Under the pieces are notes generated by a model. The model worked only from the letters and a program-made list of their open reading frames with translations, searched no databases and was not told the origin of the DNA. A stretch of 37,779 bases of DNA from Alistipes sp. Lineage in GTDB: Bacteria > Bacteroidota > Bacteroidia > Bacteroidales > Rikenellaceae. Positions 1 to 9,552 of this stretch are shown here, in pieces. Position 1 is the first letter of the stretch. Every line of letters begins with the position of its first letter. Where the stretch lies: assembly GCA_017630735.1 (NCBI GenBank), contig JAGBUS010000040.1:1-37779 (forward strand), given 5' to 3'. The position numbers and the translations under genes were made by a program.

Positions 1-149
1 ACGATACCTGAGTAGCAAAGGTTACGCTTACGCTTGTTAGTCTTTTTTGTCAGGATGTGACTGTGATAAGCGTGCTTACGCTTGATCTTACCTGTGCCGG
101 TGAAAGAAAAACGCTTCTTTGCAGCGGCATTTGTTTTCATTTTTGGCAT
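1..149 (-). CDS. rpmI: Ribosomal protein bL35, partial (C-terminus beyond left edge)
   Basis: The first 49 residues are visible from ATG at 149. The start [14 protein letters not shown], followed by a [20 protein letters not shown] core, is the standard bL35 N-terminus. The protein is a small basic part of the 50S subunit, and the usual length is about 65 residues, so only the end is missing. rplT would be expected next, outside the window. The gene immediately upstream encodes an EEP-family protein rather than infC, which is the common neighbour. A strong -7 box lies 35 bases before the start, so the gene probably has its own promoter. Confidence 0.95.
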   Translation of the reverse strand, partial: MPKMKTNAAAKKRFSFTGTGKIKRKHAYHSHILTKKTNKRKRNLCYSGI

Positions 150-183
150 TGTTACAAAAGTTAATTTAGTTAATAATAGCGCG

Positions 184-191
184 CAAAGGTA
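184..191 (-). promoter_or_regulatory. Bacteroidetes-type -7 promoter box for rpmI
   Basis: On the minus strand this reads TACCTTTG, a perfect match to the TAnnTTTG -7 consensus. A TTTG lies about 24 bases further upstream (212-215) as a loosely spaced -33 element. It sits 35 bases before the rpmI start, in the short gap after the EEP-family gene. Confidence 0.6.
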
Positions 192-224
192 AAAAGAATA
201 ATTTAAAATTGCAAACGATTTAGA

Positions 225-1379
225 TTACTTTTTCGCTCTTAGCTTAATAGTTGCCGTAACTGGGAGGTGATCCGAAAGAGTTACATCTCTATCTACGGCA
301 TATTTCTGAGCCATCATACCATCAGAATAGAGGATATAATCGATTCGCAATGTTCCATACATAGGGCGGAAAGTATATCCATAACCACTGCCGCACTCAA
401 CAAAGGCATCTTTATGCTCCTTGCTAAGCTCACCATAGACATACGACATAGGTGTATCGTTGAAATCGCCACAGATAATATTGTCGTAAGGAGTATCAGC
501 AATAACTGTTCGAAGTGTATCAACATAGCTTGCACGGATAGTTGAGTTATTAGCAATGCGATTAACAATGCTACGCATACGATCGCCATCCTGCAAGATG
601 CGACCCTCAGCAATATCCTCACTATCATTTGCCGAGATACTCATCGTATGGAGATGGTTGTTGAAGATACGCAATGTATCCTTACCAACTGTAATATCTA
701 CCCACTGCGAAGTACCACGTCCCTCTCCAGAGATATTTCCAGATGCTATGATACGATGACGACTATAGGTACGCAATACAACCTGTCCTGCCTCCACAAC
801 ATCGTTAACAAAGAACTTATCCTCACCATAGCGAGCCTTGAAGAGTGAGTCGATACGTCCTGCACCACGCATATCACATGCAAACTCCTGCAAACATACA
901 ACATCGGCTAACTCATTATTCGCAAAGTAATCGACATATCCAGAGACACAATTACGCGAGTTATCATCATAGAAGCCACGAATATTGTAGCTCATAACAG
1001 ATATCGAGCGACTATCCGCCTTAACATCGACCTTACGCATGAAGTCAATATTATAAAAGTCCGAGACACGGAAAAGACCAGGGATGAGCAGCAGTGCCAC
1101 AACACCTGCGGTCTTCCATCGGCAAGAAACAAGCCATAGAAGCATACATATAGCTACACCCATATATAATATAGGTGCAAAGATGCCGACAATGGTGAGC
1201 GATCCAAATGTTGATGGTGCAACATACGGTGTCAAATAGGCAATAATAAGTGCTACGGAAAGCGAGATAGTTACTGCCAATAGGACAATAATAAACAAGA
1301 CTCCGAGAAACGAATGTTTTGCACGACGACTTGGTCTACCAAATGGTTCATTACTATAAGCATCACTCTTACTTGACAT
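225..1379 (-). CDS. Endonuclease/exonuclease/phosphatase (EEP) family protein, membrane-anchored
   Basis: 384 residues. The N-terminal 105 residues hold about three hydrophobic helices (roughly 23-50, 58-85 and 90-103). The rest is an EEP fold: SYNIRGF at 130-136, LQEF near 163-166 (metal-binding Glu), NNH at 240-242, GDFND at 304-308 and SDHLPV at 369-374 with the catalytic Asp-His pair. Family members cleave phosphodiester or phosphomonoester bonds in nucleic acids, lipids or inositol phosphates; the substrate here cannot be read from sequence. The domain is tethered to the inner membrane, and its side is not determined. It follows the rhomboid gene after 54 bases on the same strand. All core catalytic motifs are intact. 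Confidence 0.85.
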   Translation of the reverse strand: MSSKSDAYSNEPFGRPSRRAKHSFLGVLFIIVLLAVTISLSVALIIAYLTPYVAPSTFGSLTIVGIFAPILYMGVAICMLLWLVSCRWKTAGVVALLLIPGLFRVSDFYNIDFMRKVDVKADSRSISVMSYNIRGFYDDNSRNCVSGYVDYFANNELADVVCLQEFACDMRGAGRIDSLFKARYGEDKFFVNDVVEAGQVVLRTYSRHRIIASGNISGEGRGTSQWVDITVGKDTLRIFNNHLHTMSISANDSEDIAEGRILQDGDRMRSIVNRIANNSTIRASYVDTLRTVIADTPYDNIICGDFNDTPMSYVYGELSKEHKDAFVECGSGYGYTFRPMYGTLRIDYILYSDGMMAQKYAVDRDVTLSDHLPVTATIKLRAKK

Positions 1380-1433
1380 AATAATGGGGATTTATGGACT
1401 TCACGAGTCCTGGTTAATAGTTATTTGTGTTCG

Positions 1434-2096
1434 TTAATAATAATACTCCTTGTTACGATTACGGTCTCTGCGCTGCCAAAATAGCATTAGCAACCAACCC
1501 CAGAACATACCTCCGAGGTGCGCAAAATGTGCAATACCATCCTGTGCCTGGAAGATGATGAGCAACAGCTCGATAATACCATATATCACTACAAACCACT
1601 TTGCCTTCATAGGAATAGGTGGTATTAGCAACATAATGGTAGCATTTGGATGCATCATACCAAATGCCAACAACAAGCCAAACACCGCACCCGAAGCACC
1701 AACGGTAGGCGTTAACATATAGTTCCAAATAGCTCCCTGAGACTCCATATTCATAATATCGACCTCAGCCATACCAAGCTGCACAAGGGCTGCACCTATA
1801 CCACAAGTAAAGTAGTAGATAAAGAAGCGTTTTGAGCCCATCTCCATCTCCAAGCCTCGACCAAACATCCACAGGGCAAACATATTGAAGAAGAGGTGCG
1901 AGAAGTCACCATGAAGGAACATATAAGTTATAGGTTGCCACACCTCAAAGAATGGGCTACCTATAGGAAATAGTGCAAAAAGCGCATACATCTGATTTGT
2001 ATCCAACAACATAGTCGCCAAATATGCTACTACATTGGCGATTAATAGGTTGTAGACAACGGGGGTCTCAGACATTGGACTTCGATAATTTGACAT
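1434..2096 (-). CDS. Rhomboid family intramembrane serine protease
   Basis: 220 residues, with about six transmembrane helices, the minimal bacterial rhomboid layout. The catalytic serine is in GASG (133-136) and the catalytic histidine is in HFAHLGG (His193), followed by the GxxxG-like helix-packing stretch. HGDFSHLFFN (62-71) gives the conserved His/Asn of the second helix. Rhomboids cut single-pass membrane proteins within the bilayer; the substrate is unknown. It lies 10 bases after mutL, probably co-transcribed. The unrelated EEP-family gene follows. Confidence 0.9.
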   Translation of the reverse strand: MSNYRSPMSETPVVYNLLIANVVAYLATMLLDTNQMYALFALFPIGSPFFEVWQPITYMFLHGDFSHLFFNMFALWMFGRGLEMEMGSKRFFIYYFTCGIGAALVQLGMAEVDIMNMESQGAIWNYMLTPTVGASGAVFGLLLAFGMMHPNATIMLLIPPIPMKAKWFVVIYGIIELLLIIFQAQDGIAHFAHLGGMFWGWLLMLFWQRRDRNRNKEYYY

Positions 2097-2106
2097 ATCT
2101 TAAATT

Positions 2107-4041
2107 TTAATTTTTCATTAGTTTCGCGCTAAGCTCTGCCATTGTTAGCTCAGCCATAATAGGTGCTCCTGAAGGGGTAAAACTTGGATTTTGACACTTC
2201 TCAAGGCGCGATAGCATGGTCTCAACATCCGCAGTACGTAAACCCTTACCATAGCCCTGGCTACCACGGCGTGCCATAAGCTCTGCCATGCGTCGTTGCT
2301 CCTCCTCTAACGGAAGCTCACCATCCTCAATACCATGAAGAAGCTCGTATATAAGTTCATCCACAGGCATAGACATATCTACAACTGCAGGACGACCACT
2401 AATAGCTATTCTACCCTCACCATAATACTCCACCTCGAAGCCTAATGCAGCAAACTCTGTGGCATGCTCCCTCATCAACTCGTACTCATCAAGCGATAGC
2501 GTAAGCTCCTCAGGGAAGAACATACGCTGCGTAGGTGCAGCACCTGCTACAAGCGAAGAGAGTATATCCTCATACATAACACGCTCCTTAGCACGTCGCA
2601 TGTGTACCACAACAAGACATTGACCATATGTAGCAACGGCATATCCGCCAGTTAGAGCTATAGCCTCACCAAACGAACGCACCTCTGGTTGTGATTGCGA
2701 CTCTATAAAGTCAAACTCCTGCTCCTCGACCTCAGCATCCTCGTCTATATACTCAATTGTTGTTCCTCCAAACTGCGGAGCTTGAAGAGTATATAGTTCG
2801 CCACTATCCTCAACAAATGGCTTTGCGCTATTGTATGATTTAGCTTTTGTATCTTCGTAAGGAACATCAAACCCTGTAAACGGAATATCTGGCATAGGCG
2901 CAGTAGGGTCTATATACTCCGCAGCGAAGGGGTTATACGATTGGTTGCTATGCGTTTTAGGCATCTCATAGACTCGTTGCTCGCGCTCCAAGACAGGGAT
3001 ATTTAGATGTCCCTCGTCCGAGAAATCCATCATTGGCACAGCACCAGTCTTTGCAAGAGTCTCACGCACTGCCGCCTGCAAAATTTCGAGTATTACATCA
3101 GTATCTGCAAACTTAACAGTAGTCTTTTGAGGGTGTACATTGACATCTACCCTATCAGGGTCAACCGTAAGATAGATAAAGTATGACGGCATACAACCCT
3201 CAGGGATTAACTTCTCGTATGCACGCACAATGGCACGCTGCATCTGCACAGAGTGGAAGTAGCGACCATTGACAAATAGATACTGCTCATTGTTACGTTT
3301 CTTTGCTGCTTGTGGTCGTCCAACAAAGCCCTCAATACGCACAACAGAGGTATCAACCTCTACATCCAACAAGTTCTGCTTAATATGCTTACCAACAAGA
3401 TCAACAATACGTCCACGACGCGAAGTAGGTAGCAACGAATATATTAGCGTGTCGTTCTGGCGCAACTCGAACTCTACATCGGGGTTACACAACGCCACAC
3501 GCATAAATTCACTTCGTATCTGCGATGCAAGACGCGAATTATCGCCATCTATAAACTTACGACGCGAAGGAACATTATAGAAAAGATTACGCACAATAAA
3601 TTGCGAGCCCTCAGAACATGATACAGGGACCTGAGAGCGGAACTCTCCACCCGCAATAGTTGTCAGCGTGCCCAGTTCATCCTCAGCACGGCGAGTACGC
3701 AACTCCACCTCTGCTACTGCAGCAATAGAAGCTAACGCCTCACCTCTAAAGCCAAAGGTGTGTAATTTGTATACATCCTCGATAGAGGAAATCTTCGACG
3801 TGGCGTGACGATCAAATGCCATACGAGCATCCATTGCCGACATTCCACAACCATCGTCGGCAATCTGTATAAGATCCTTGCCCCCATTACGGAAGTTTAC
3901 ACGCACCAAGCGAGCACCTGCATCCAAGGAGTTCTCCATCATCTCCTTGACCACATTCGATGGTGCATTGACCACCTCACCTGCGGCAATCTGATTTGCC
4001 ACAATCTCTGGGAGTAGCTTTATACGATCCATAATCGGCAT
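2107..4041 (-). CDS. mutL: DNA mismatch repair protein MutL
   Basis: 644 residues. The GHKL ATPase region is intact: ENSLDAGA at 36-43, DDGCGM at 62-67, RHATSKI at 78-84 and GFRGEALASI at 97-106, followed by the transducer domain with NVHPQK at 301-306. A variable linker (about 335-460) leads to the C-terminal dimerisation domain. The position of the DQHA(x)2E endonuclease motif reads HMRR (480-483), and the usual CPHGRP near the C-terminus reads TPSGAP (622-627). The metal site of nicking-type MutL therefore seems absent, although ERVMYE is kept. MutL links mismatch recognition to strand removal. Its ATG directly abuts the TAA of the upstream gene. Confidence 0.95.
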   Translation of the reverse strand: MPIMDRIKLLPEIVANQIAAGEVVNAPSNVVKEMMENSLDAGARLVRVNFRNGGKDLIQIADDGCGMSAMDARMAFDRHATSKISSIEDVYKLHTFGFRGEALASIAAVAEVELRTRRAEDELGTLTTIAGGEFRSQVPVSCSEGSQFIVRNLFYNVPSRRKFIDGDNSRLASQIRSEFMRVALCNPDVEFELRQNDTLIYSLLPTSRRGRIVDLVGKHIKQNLLDVEVDTSVVRIEGFVGRPQAAKKRNNEQYLFVNGRYFHSVQMQRAIVRAYEKLIPEGCMPSYFIYLTVDPDRVDVNVHPQKTTVKFADTDVILEILQAAVRETLAKTGAVPMMDFSDEGHLNIPVLEREQRVYEMPKTHSNQSYNPFAAEYIDPTAPMPDIPFTGFDVPYEDTKAKSYNSAKPFVEDSGELYTLQAPQFGGTTIEYIDEDAEVEEQEFDFIESQSQPEVRSFGEAIALTGGYAVATYGQCLVVVHMRRAKERVMYEDILSSLVAGAAPTQRMFFPEELTLSLDEYELMREHATEFAALGFEVEYYGEGRIAISGRPAVVDMSMPVDELIYELLHGIEDGELPLEEEQRRMAELMARRGSQGYGKGLRTADVETMLSRLEKCQNPSFTPSGAPIMAELTMAELSAKLMKN

Positions 4042-4599
4042 TTATTTTTCGACCCTTTTGTAGTTCTCAATCTCTACATCGTCATCATAGATATTGAGTG
4101 TAGGGTTTTGTCTATTCCACTCCTCAATTTCATTGATAGCCTCAGGGCTGAGACTCTCAAACTCATTGAAGTCAATATCGCCATGCTTCTCATAGAGTGT
4201 AATGCTTAGATCGCCATCCGAGCCATCTCGGCGCATATCTCCCACTTTAACACTCTCAACCTCGGAGGTCTGCTGCGCTGCCAACTTCTCCTCATTAGCC
4301 CTCTCCACAAAGCGCATGAGACGTGGCAAAAATATAAGCATAGCGAAGCCTAAGACAAGAGCAATAACCAAATATTGTACTACTCCTGCCATAGGATTAC
4401 TCTCTCCACGCGAAGCATCACGCGCCTCACGTTGCGTACGAATATACTTTCCAGGTATATACTCCTCGTTATCCGTCTCGCTCGACGTGCCGTGTAACTC
4501 CCTACGACGACGATCACGCTCCTCCTTTACAGGGTTGAAGTATCGCGGTACGTAGTTAAACTGTCGCGGATGACGCTTATGTGGTCTAAAAAAAGACAT
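4042..4599 (-). CDS. Conserved hypothetical single-pass membrane protein upstream of mutL
   Basis: 185 residues, not assigned to a named family. The first 70 residues are very basic (RPHKRHPRQF, then an Arg-rich stretch). One transmembrane helix follows at about 71-92, and then an acidic segment of about 90 residues with ESLSPEAINEIEEWN and DDDVEIENY. By the positive-inside rule the N-terminus should be cytoplasmic and the acidic tail periplasmic. Its stop codon touches the mutL start, so translational coupling is likely. Function unknown; nothing visible ties it to mismatch repair except position. Confidence 0.7.
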   Translation of the reverse strand: MSFFRPHKRHPRQFNYVPRYFNPVKEERDRRRRELHGTSSETDNEEYIPGKYIRTQREARDASRGESNPMAGVVQYLVIALVLGFAMLIFLPRLMRFVERANEEKLAAQQTSEVESVKVGDMRRDGSDGDLSITLYEKHGDIDFNEFESLSPEAINEIEEWNRQNPTLNIYDDDVEIENYKRVEK

Positions 4600-4646
4600 T
4601 ACAATCTATTAAATAGTTTATCTATCAAAGCCTTAAGCACAATTCT

Positions 4647-5819
4647 TCAACCTCGGAAGAAAGACTTCATACGCTCCAATATATTCTGGTTCTCAACCTT
4701 CTCAGGCTGCTTAAAGTTTGGTTGCTCAGCGAGTTTCTCGATAAGCTCGCGCTCCGTTTTTGAGAGCTCACCTGGGATGGTTATATCTACCAGCACCTTG
4801 ATATCACCTCTGCCACGACCATTTACATCTGGCAAACCCTTACCGCGTACACGAAGCACCTTTCCAGCATGTGTTCCTGGGGCAATCTTAATGCGTACAC
4901 GACCCTCAATTGTAGGAATCTCTACCTCGCCACCAAGTATAGCTGTAGGGACAGTAATATTAAGAGTATGCGCCAAATCGTTACCATCGCGCACCAACTC
5001 TGGGTTATGCTCCTCCTCAATAACAACAATCAAGTCGCCAGGAGTACCACCATGACGCGCAGCATTTCCTCTACCGCGTACTGTGAGTGCCATACCCTCA
5101 GCAACACCCTTAGGTATTGTTACCTCTATGATTTCACTACCACGCTCGGTACCCTCACCGCCACACTGCTCACACTTATTCTTAATAATCTTACCAGTAC
5201 CCTGACAATCTGGACATACGCTCTGTGTCTGCATACGACCAAAGAATGAATCCTGTACCGTGATTACATAGCCTGAGCCATTACAACGCGAACATGTGGC
5301 ATAAGATGCTGAGTCCTTAGCACCTGTACCACCACACTTAGAACATGCTACAGTCTTGTTAATCTTCAGCTTCTTGGTTACACCCTCAGAAATCTCCTTA
5401 AGCGATAGTTTTACAGTGACACGGATGTCGCTACCACGACTCTGACGTGGCTGTCGACTACGACCGCCACCGAAACCTCCGAAGCCACCACCAAATGCTC
5501 CACCGAAGATATCACCAAACTGTTCAAAGATATCCTCCATAGAGAAGCCACCGCCACTGAAGCCACCAAAGCCACCAGCACCGCCTGCGCCATTCATACC
5601 TGCATGACCAAAACGATCGTAGCGAGCACGCTTATCCTCATTCGAAAGCACATCGTAAGCCTCAGCAGCCTCCTTGAACTTCTCCTCAGCCTCCTTATCG
5701 CCAGGATTCTTATCAGGATGGTACTTAATGGCAGCCTTACGGTATGCCTTCTTTATTGTATCAGCATCGGCATTGCGCTCAACGCCCAACACCTCATAAT
5801 AATCTCTCTTCTCTGCCAT
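4647..5819 (-). CDS. dnaJ: Chaperone protein DnaJ (Hsp40)
   Basis: 390 residues from ATG at 5819; a TTG six bases further upstream is possible but less likely. Domains in order: J domain (about 1-70, HPD in KYHPDKNPG), Gly/Phe-rich linker (about 75-125), zinc finger with four CxxCxGxG-type repeats ([32 protein letters not shown]), then two beta substrate-binding domains. This is a canonical type I DnaJ. It stimulates DnaK ATPase and delivers unfolded clients. It lies 20 bases after grpE, the usual pair. dnaK is not in the window. Confidence 0.97.
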   Translation of the reverse strand: MAEKRDYYEVLGVERNADADTIKKAYRKAAIKYHPDKNPGDKEAEEKFKEAAEAYDVLSNEDKRARYDRFGHAGMNGAGGAGGFGGFSGGGFSMEDIFEQFGDIFGGAFGGGFGGFGGGRSRQPRQSRGSDIRVTVKLSLKEISEGVTKKLKINKTVACSKCGGTGAKDSASYATCSRCNGSGYVITVQDSFFGRMQTQSVCPDCQGTGKIIKNKCEQCGGEGTERGSEIIEVTIPKGVAEGMALTVRGRGNAARHGGTPGDLIVVIEEEHNPELVRDGNDLAHTLNITVPTAILGGEVEIPTIEGRVRIKIAPGTHAGKVLRVRGKGLPDVNGRGRGDIKVLVDITIPGELSKTERELIEKLAEQPNFKQPEKVENQNILERMKSFFRG

Positions 5820-5839
5820 AATCAATATACTTTAGGCTC

Positions 5840-6421
5840 TTACTCACCAACGACAACCTTAGCATAACGCAAAACGTGGTCACCCAACTTATAACCTCGC
5901 TGTACACAGTCGATAACCAAGCCTCGCTTATCCTCGCCAGCAGCAAAACGCGCTACAGCCTCCTGCTCCTCCTCATTGAATGGCTGACCAACACAGTCAA
6001 TAGCTGCAATGCCAGCACTCTGGAGTACGCTCTCGAACTTCTTCATTACAAGCTCCTCTCCCTGACGCAAAGCCTCGATATCCTCGCTCTTATGAGATGC
6101 CACCACAGCACGCTCCATATCGTCAAGAATAGGAAGGATAGCCTTCCATGCACCCTCACAACCACGCTCAACCAACTCCATCTTCTCCTTAAGTGTTCGC
6201 TTGCGGAAATTATCGAACTCAGCCTGCAAACGAAGGTACTTATCTCGCCATACGGCAATCTGCTCCTCCAATGATGGCTCTACTGACACATTGTCAGTCG
6301 AAGTCTCCGTATTCTCTGCCATTGTGTCAGATGAAGCTGACTGCGATGTCGCTTCACCTGCAGTCTGTGCTGTCTCCTCAGCTGCGATATCTCTCTCTTT
6401 ATCAGACATTTTCTTATTCAT
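5840..6421 (-). CDS. grpE: Nucleotide exchange factor GrpE
   Basis: 193 residues. The N-terminal 50 residues are acidic and low in complexity (Glu/Thr/Ser-rich). They are followed by the long coiled coil (about 50-110, LRLQAEFDNFRKR), MERAV, and the C-terminal beta domain with GQPFNEEEQEAV, all standard for GrpE. It releases ADP from DnaK and works with DnaJ, encoded just downstream. ATGs at codons 1 and 5 are both possible starts. The 42-base gap upstream is AT-rich with no exact -7 consensus. Confidence 0.95.
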   Translation of the reverse strand: MNKKMSDKERDIAAEETAQTAGEATSQSASSDTMAENTETSTDNVSVEPSLEEQIAVWRDKYLRLQAEFDNFRKRTLKEKMELVERGCEGAWKAILPILDDMERAVVASHKSEDIEALRQGEELVMKKFESVLQSAGIAAIDCVGQPFNEEEQEAVARFAAGEDKRGLVIDCVQRGYKLGDHVLRYAKVVVGE

Positions 6422-6463
6422 ATATATGTTATTATTTATCTTATCTACTTTATATTATTCAAA

Positions 6464-7177
6464 TTATATGCCTAATATAAATATTGTTGGACGCTTAGCA
6501 ATATCTGGCACACCACACTTACGCCACTCAGCAATAGGAAGAGTGAGGATATACTCTTTTGGCGATGTTATATCCGCAGCAACAGTAAGCCTTAATTGTG
6601 GCGACAAAGTCTTTATTAGTGTATCAAAGAGCTTCACATTACGGTATGGTGCCTCGATAAATAGCTGCGCCTGATGCTCTGTACGCGCTCTGTGCTCCAA
6701 ATCCTTCAATCGTCGTTGACGCTCGCCATCCTTGATAGGCAGATAACCTACAAAGGCAAACGACTGACCGTTTAATCCCGATGCCATAACAGACATAAGT
6801 ATTGAAGAGGGACCTACAAGAGGTACTACCCTAACGCCATGACGATGTGCTAAAGCAACGATATCTGCTCCAGGATCAGCAACACCAGGAACACCCGCCT
6901 CCGATATAACACCTGCCGAGCGACCCTCCAACACAGGTTTTAGCATGCGCTCAACATCAGCCGAAGAGGTCGTATGCTCATTTAGCTCGACGAACTCCAA
7001 CTCATCAATCTTACGCTCTATGCCCGCCTTGCTCAGGAAGCGGCGTGCCGAACGGACATTCTCGACAATGAAGTAGTCGAGGCTGTTCATTATGTCGAGG
7101 TTAGCCTTTGGTAGCACATCCCACACCTCTCTCTCATCGGAGATTGGGCAAGGAATCATATATATAGTACCCTTCAT
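6464..7177 (-). CDS. SAM-dependent methyltransferase, tetrapyrrole methylase fold (RsmI-like)
   Basis: 237 residues. The SEAGVPGVADPG segment and the GPSSILMSVMASG loop are hallmarks of the RsmI/tetrapyrrole methylase superfamily, and NVRSARRFL and EAPYRN also fit. RsmI 2'-O-methylates C1402 of 16S rRNA. This Bacteroidetes form is shorter than E. coli RsmI (about 286 residues) and diverges at the N-terminus (IPCPISDE in place of the usual GNLGDI-like loop), so the rRNA target is an inference. Its ATG overlaps the stop of murF-alr by one base (TAATG), which implies translational coupling. Confidence 0.8.
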   Translation of the reverse strand: MKGTIYMIPCPISDEREVWDVLPKANLDIMNSLDYFIVENVRSARRFLSKAGIERKIDELEFVELNEHTTSSADVERMLKPVLEGRSAGVISEAGVPGVADPGADIVALAHRHGVRVVPLVGPSSILMSVMASGLNGQSFAFVGYLPIKDGERQRRLKDLEHRARTEHQAQLFIEAPYRNVKLFDTLIKTLSPQLRLTVAADITSPKEYILTLPIAEWRKCGVPDIAKRPTIFILGI

Positions 7178-9540
7178 TATCTCTCTGTATAAATACGTTT
7201 TACGCGCTGCGATATTGAGGTCATAATCTCATAAGTTATCGTATCTAACACCTCTGCCATATCCTCAAGCGTATTTCCTTTATCACGACCAAATATTGTC
7301 ACCTTATCGCCCACCTCTACGCCTGCAATATGTGTGATATCAACCATTGCACTATCCATACACACCCTACCAATAATAGGCGCACTCTGACCGTTGATAC
7401 GAACAGACCACTTACCACCGCCTAAATGACGATCAAGACCATCGGCATAACCCACCGGGATAGTTGCCGTGATTGTATCTCTTTCAAGACGCGCAGCACG
7501 ACCATAGCCCACCGACTCGCCCTTTGCCAAGCTCTTAATCTGCACTATGCGTGTTGAGAGTGTAGCAACAGGTATAAGCTCATCATTATGCTCATATCCA
7601 AAGCCATATAAACCCAAACCCAAGCGACACATATCGAAGTGCGACTCAGGGAAGCGCGCGATAGCTGCCGAGTTAGCCACATGACGCAAAGGCTCATAAT
7701 CTAACCACTCAATAAGTTGCGCACTCATATAGTCGAAACGCTCTATCTGCTGACGTGTGAAGTCATCCTCCGACGGCATATCCGAAGTGCTCAAATGAGA
7801 GAATACCGAGGCGATATGCAATACTGGATCGAGGTGTATTGCACGACCCAACAAATCAACCTCATCCTCAACGAAGCCCAAACGATGCATACCTGTATCG
7901 AGCTTTATATGTATTGGATATGACTGACGATTTGCACGAAGTGCCGCACGACGGAAAGCATCCAACGAATGGAAGCTGTATATCTCTGGTTCAAGATCAT
8001 GGGCAATCATAACATCGAAGCTATCCTGATCGGCATTAAGCACCACAATAGGCATAGTGATACCCTTTGAGCGCAACGTTATTCCTTCGTCAGCAAATGC
8101 TACCGCAAGATATTTAACACCTTCGTGTTGCAGCATACGCGCCACATCGACATCGCCCATACCATAGCTAACAGCCTTAACCATAGCAATAACAGGATGA
8201 TGCTGAGGTAGATGGCGACGGAAGTAGTTTAGATTCTTCTTCATTGCTGCAAGGTCCACCTCCAGTGTAGTTGTATGTGTTCTGCGCTCCAAAAGACGTG
8301 CAAGACGCTCAAAGCGGCTATCACGACTACCCTTCAACAAGATCACCGAGTGTGCCCAACGCTCCTTCGAAAAATTCTCTATAAGCTCGTCTGTAGTACG
8401 GTAGAATGATGTGCCTCTTGGAAATAGCGAAGCACATTGCGAGATATTCTCACCCACACCAATTAGCTGGTCGACACCCGCACGGCGCACCGCCTCGGCA
8501 ACGCGACCATAAAGCTGCTCGTTAGGTATGCCACTTTGACGAATATCCGAGATTACAGCTACACGACGACGACCCATAGATTGCAGATGTAGAGCATCCA
8601 ATGCCACAAGCACAGAGTTGATATCCGAGTTATAGCTATCGTCAATAATCATAGAATTATCTATACCCTCCTTAAGTTCAAGGCGCATAGATACTTTTGC
8701 CGAGAATATTGCACCATCAACACCATATCCCAACTTACGCATCAATGCCGATACGTGCAACGCATCGACCGATAGCGCATCGCTAAGTTCCAAAGTGTAG
8801 TCTACGCTTTCAAGACTACTATCTATCAATTCGCGGTCAGCATATAGCTCCTTTACGCGCTTCGCAAGACGTGGATACTCGCTACTATATATAATAGTCT
8901 TTGCCGTTTTAGCAAGTTGTAGTTTCTCGTCAATCTTCTCCTCCTCGGATGAAAAATTTGCCGAATGTGCATCACCAATAGATGTCACAACAACAATATC
9001 AGGCTTTATCATAGCCTCCAAACGCTCCATCTCGCCAGGATGTGAGATACCTGCCTCGATAAACGCAACACACTCATTGCCACCAAGCATCAACAACGAC
9101 AGTGGCACTCCGAGCTGAGAGTTATAGCTCTTAGGCGATGCAAAAGACCCTACCGTATCAGGCATTGATCGCGCAGCCCACTCCTTAACTATTGTCTTGC
9201 CATTCGAGCCTGTAATAGCAACAACCTCACCCTTAAATTGCTGACGGTGATATGCAGCAAGACGCTGGAGTGCATCAATGGTAGACTCTACTTTTACAAC
9301 ACCACAACGTTTATTAGGCAGTTCGATATTACGCTCAACAATAAATGCATACACACCACGCTCCACCATACGGTCAACAAACTGATGACCATCGTGGTTT
9401 TTGCCATCAATAGCAGCAAAAACAACATTTTCAGCAGCAACAATACTGCGTGAGTCGGTTGCCACCTCCATAACACGGAGATCCTCACCAAACAACTCAC
9501 CGCCTACGATGCGCGCAATATCAGACAATAGATAATTCAT
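7177..9540 (-). CDS. Bifunctional UDP-MurNAc-tripeptide--D-Ala-D-Ala ligase / alanine racemase
   Basis: 787 residues. The N-terminal MurF part (1 to about 418) has the ATP loop GSNGKT at 111-116, then DDSYNSD near 300-306 and LKGSRDSRF near 402-410. The C-terminal part (about 424-787) is a fold-type III alanine racemase with the PLP lysine in MVKAVSYG (Lys455) and HIKLDTGMHRLGF, followed by the C-terminal beta barrel. The fusion couples D-alanine supply to D-Ala-D-Ala addition during peptidoglycan synthesis in the cytoplasm. Such MurF-Alr fusions are known in Bacteroidetes. Both halves keep their key motifs. It lies 12 bases after mutS2. Confidence 0.93.
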   Translation of the reverse strand: MNYLLSDIARIVGGELFGEDLRVMEVATDSRSIVAAENVVFAAIDGKNHDGHQFVDRMVERGVYAFIVERNIELPNKRCGVVKVESTIDALQRLAAYHRQQFKGEVVAITGSNGKTIVKEWAARSMPDTVGSFASPKSYNSQLGVPLSLLMLGGNECVAFIEAGISHPGEMERLEAMIKPDIVVVTSIGDAHSANFSSEEEKIDEKLQLAKTAKTIIYSSEYPRLAKRVKELYADRELIDSSLESVDYTLELSDALSVDALHVSALMRKLGYGVDGAIFSAKVSMRLELKEGIDNSMIIDDSYNSDINSVLVALDALHLQSMGRRRVAVISDIRQSGIPNEQLYGRVAEAVRRAGVDQLIGVGENISQCASLFPRGTSFYRTTDELIENFSKERWAHSVILLKGSRDSRFERLARLLERRTHTTTLEVDLAAMKKNLNYFRRHLPQHHPVIAMVKAVSYGMGDVDVARMLQHEGVKYLAVAFADEGITLRSKGITMPIVVLNADQDSFDVMIAHDLEPEIYSFHSLDAFRRAALRANRQSYPIHIKLDTGMHRLGFVEDEVDLLGRAIHLDPVLHIASVFSHLSTSDMPSEDDFTRQQIERFDYMSAQLIEWLDYEPLRHVANSAAIARFPESHFDMCRLGLGLYGFGYEHNDELIPVATLSTRIVQIKSLAKGESVGYGRAARLERDTITATIPVGYADGLDRHLGGGKWSVRINGQSAPIIGRVCMDSAMVDITHIAGVEVGDKVTIFGRDKGNTLEDMAEVLDTITYEIMTSISQRVKRIYTER

Positions 9541-9552
9541 AAACCTATTATG

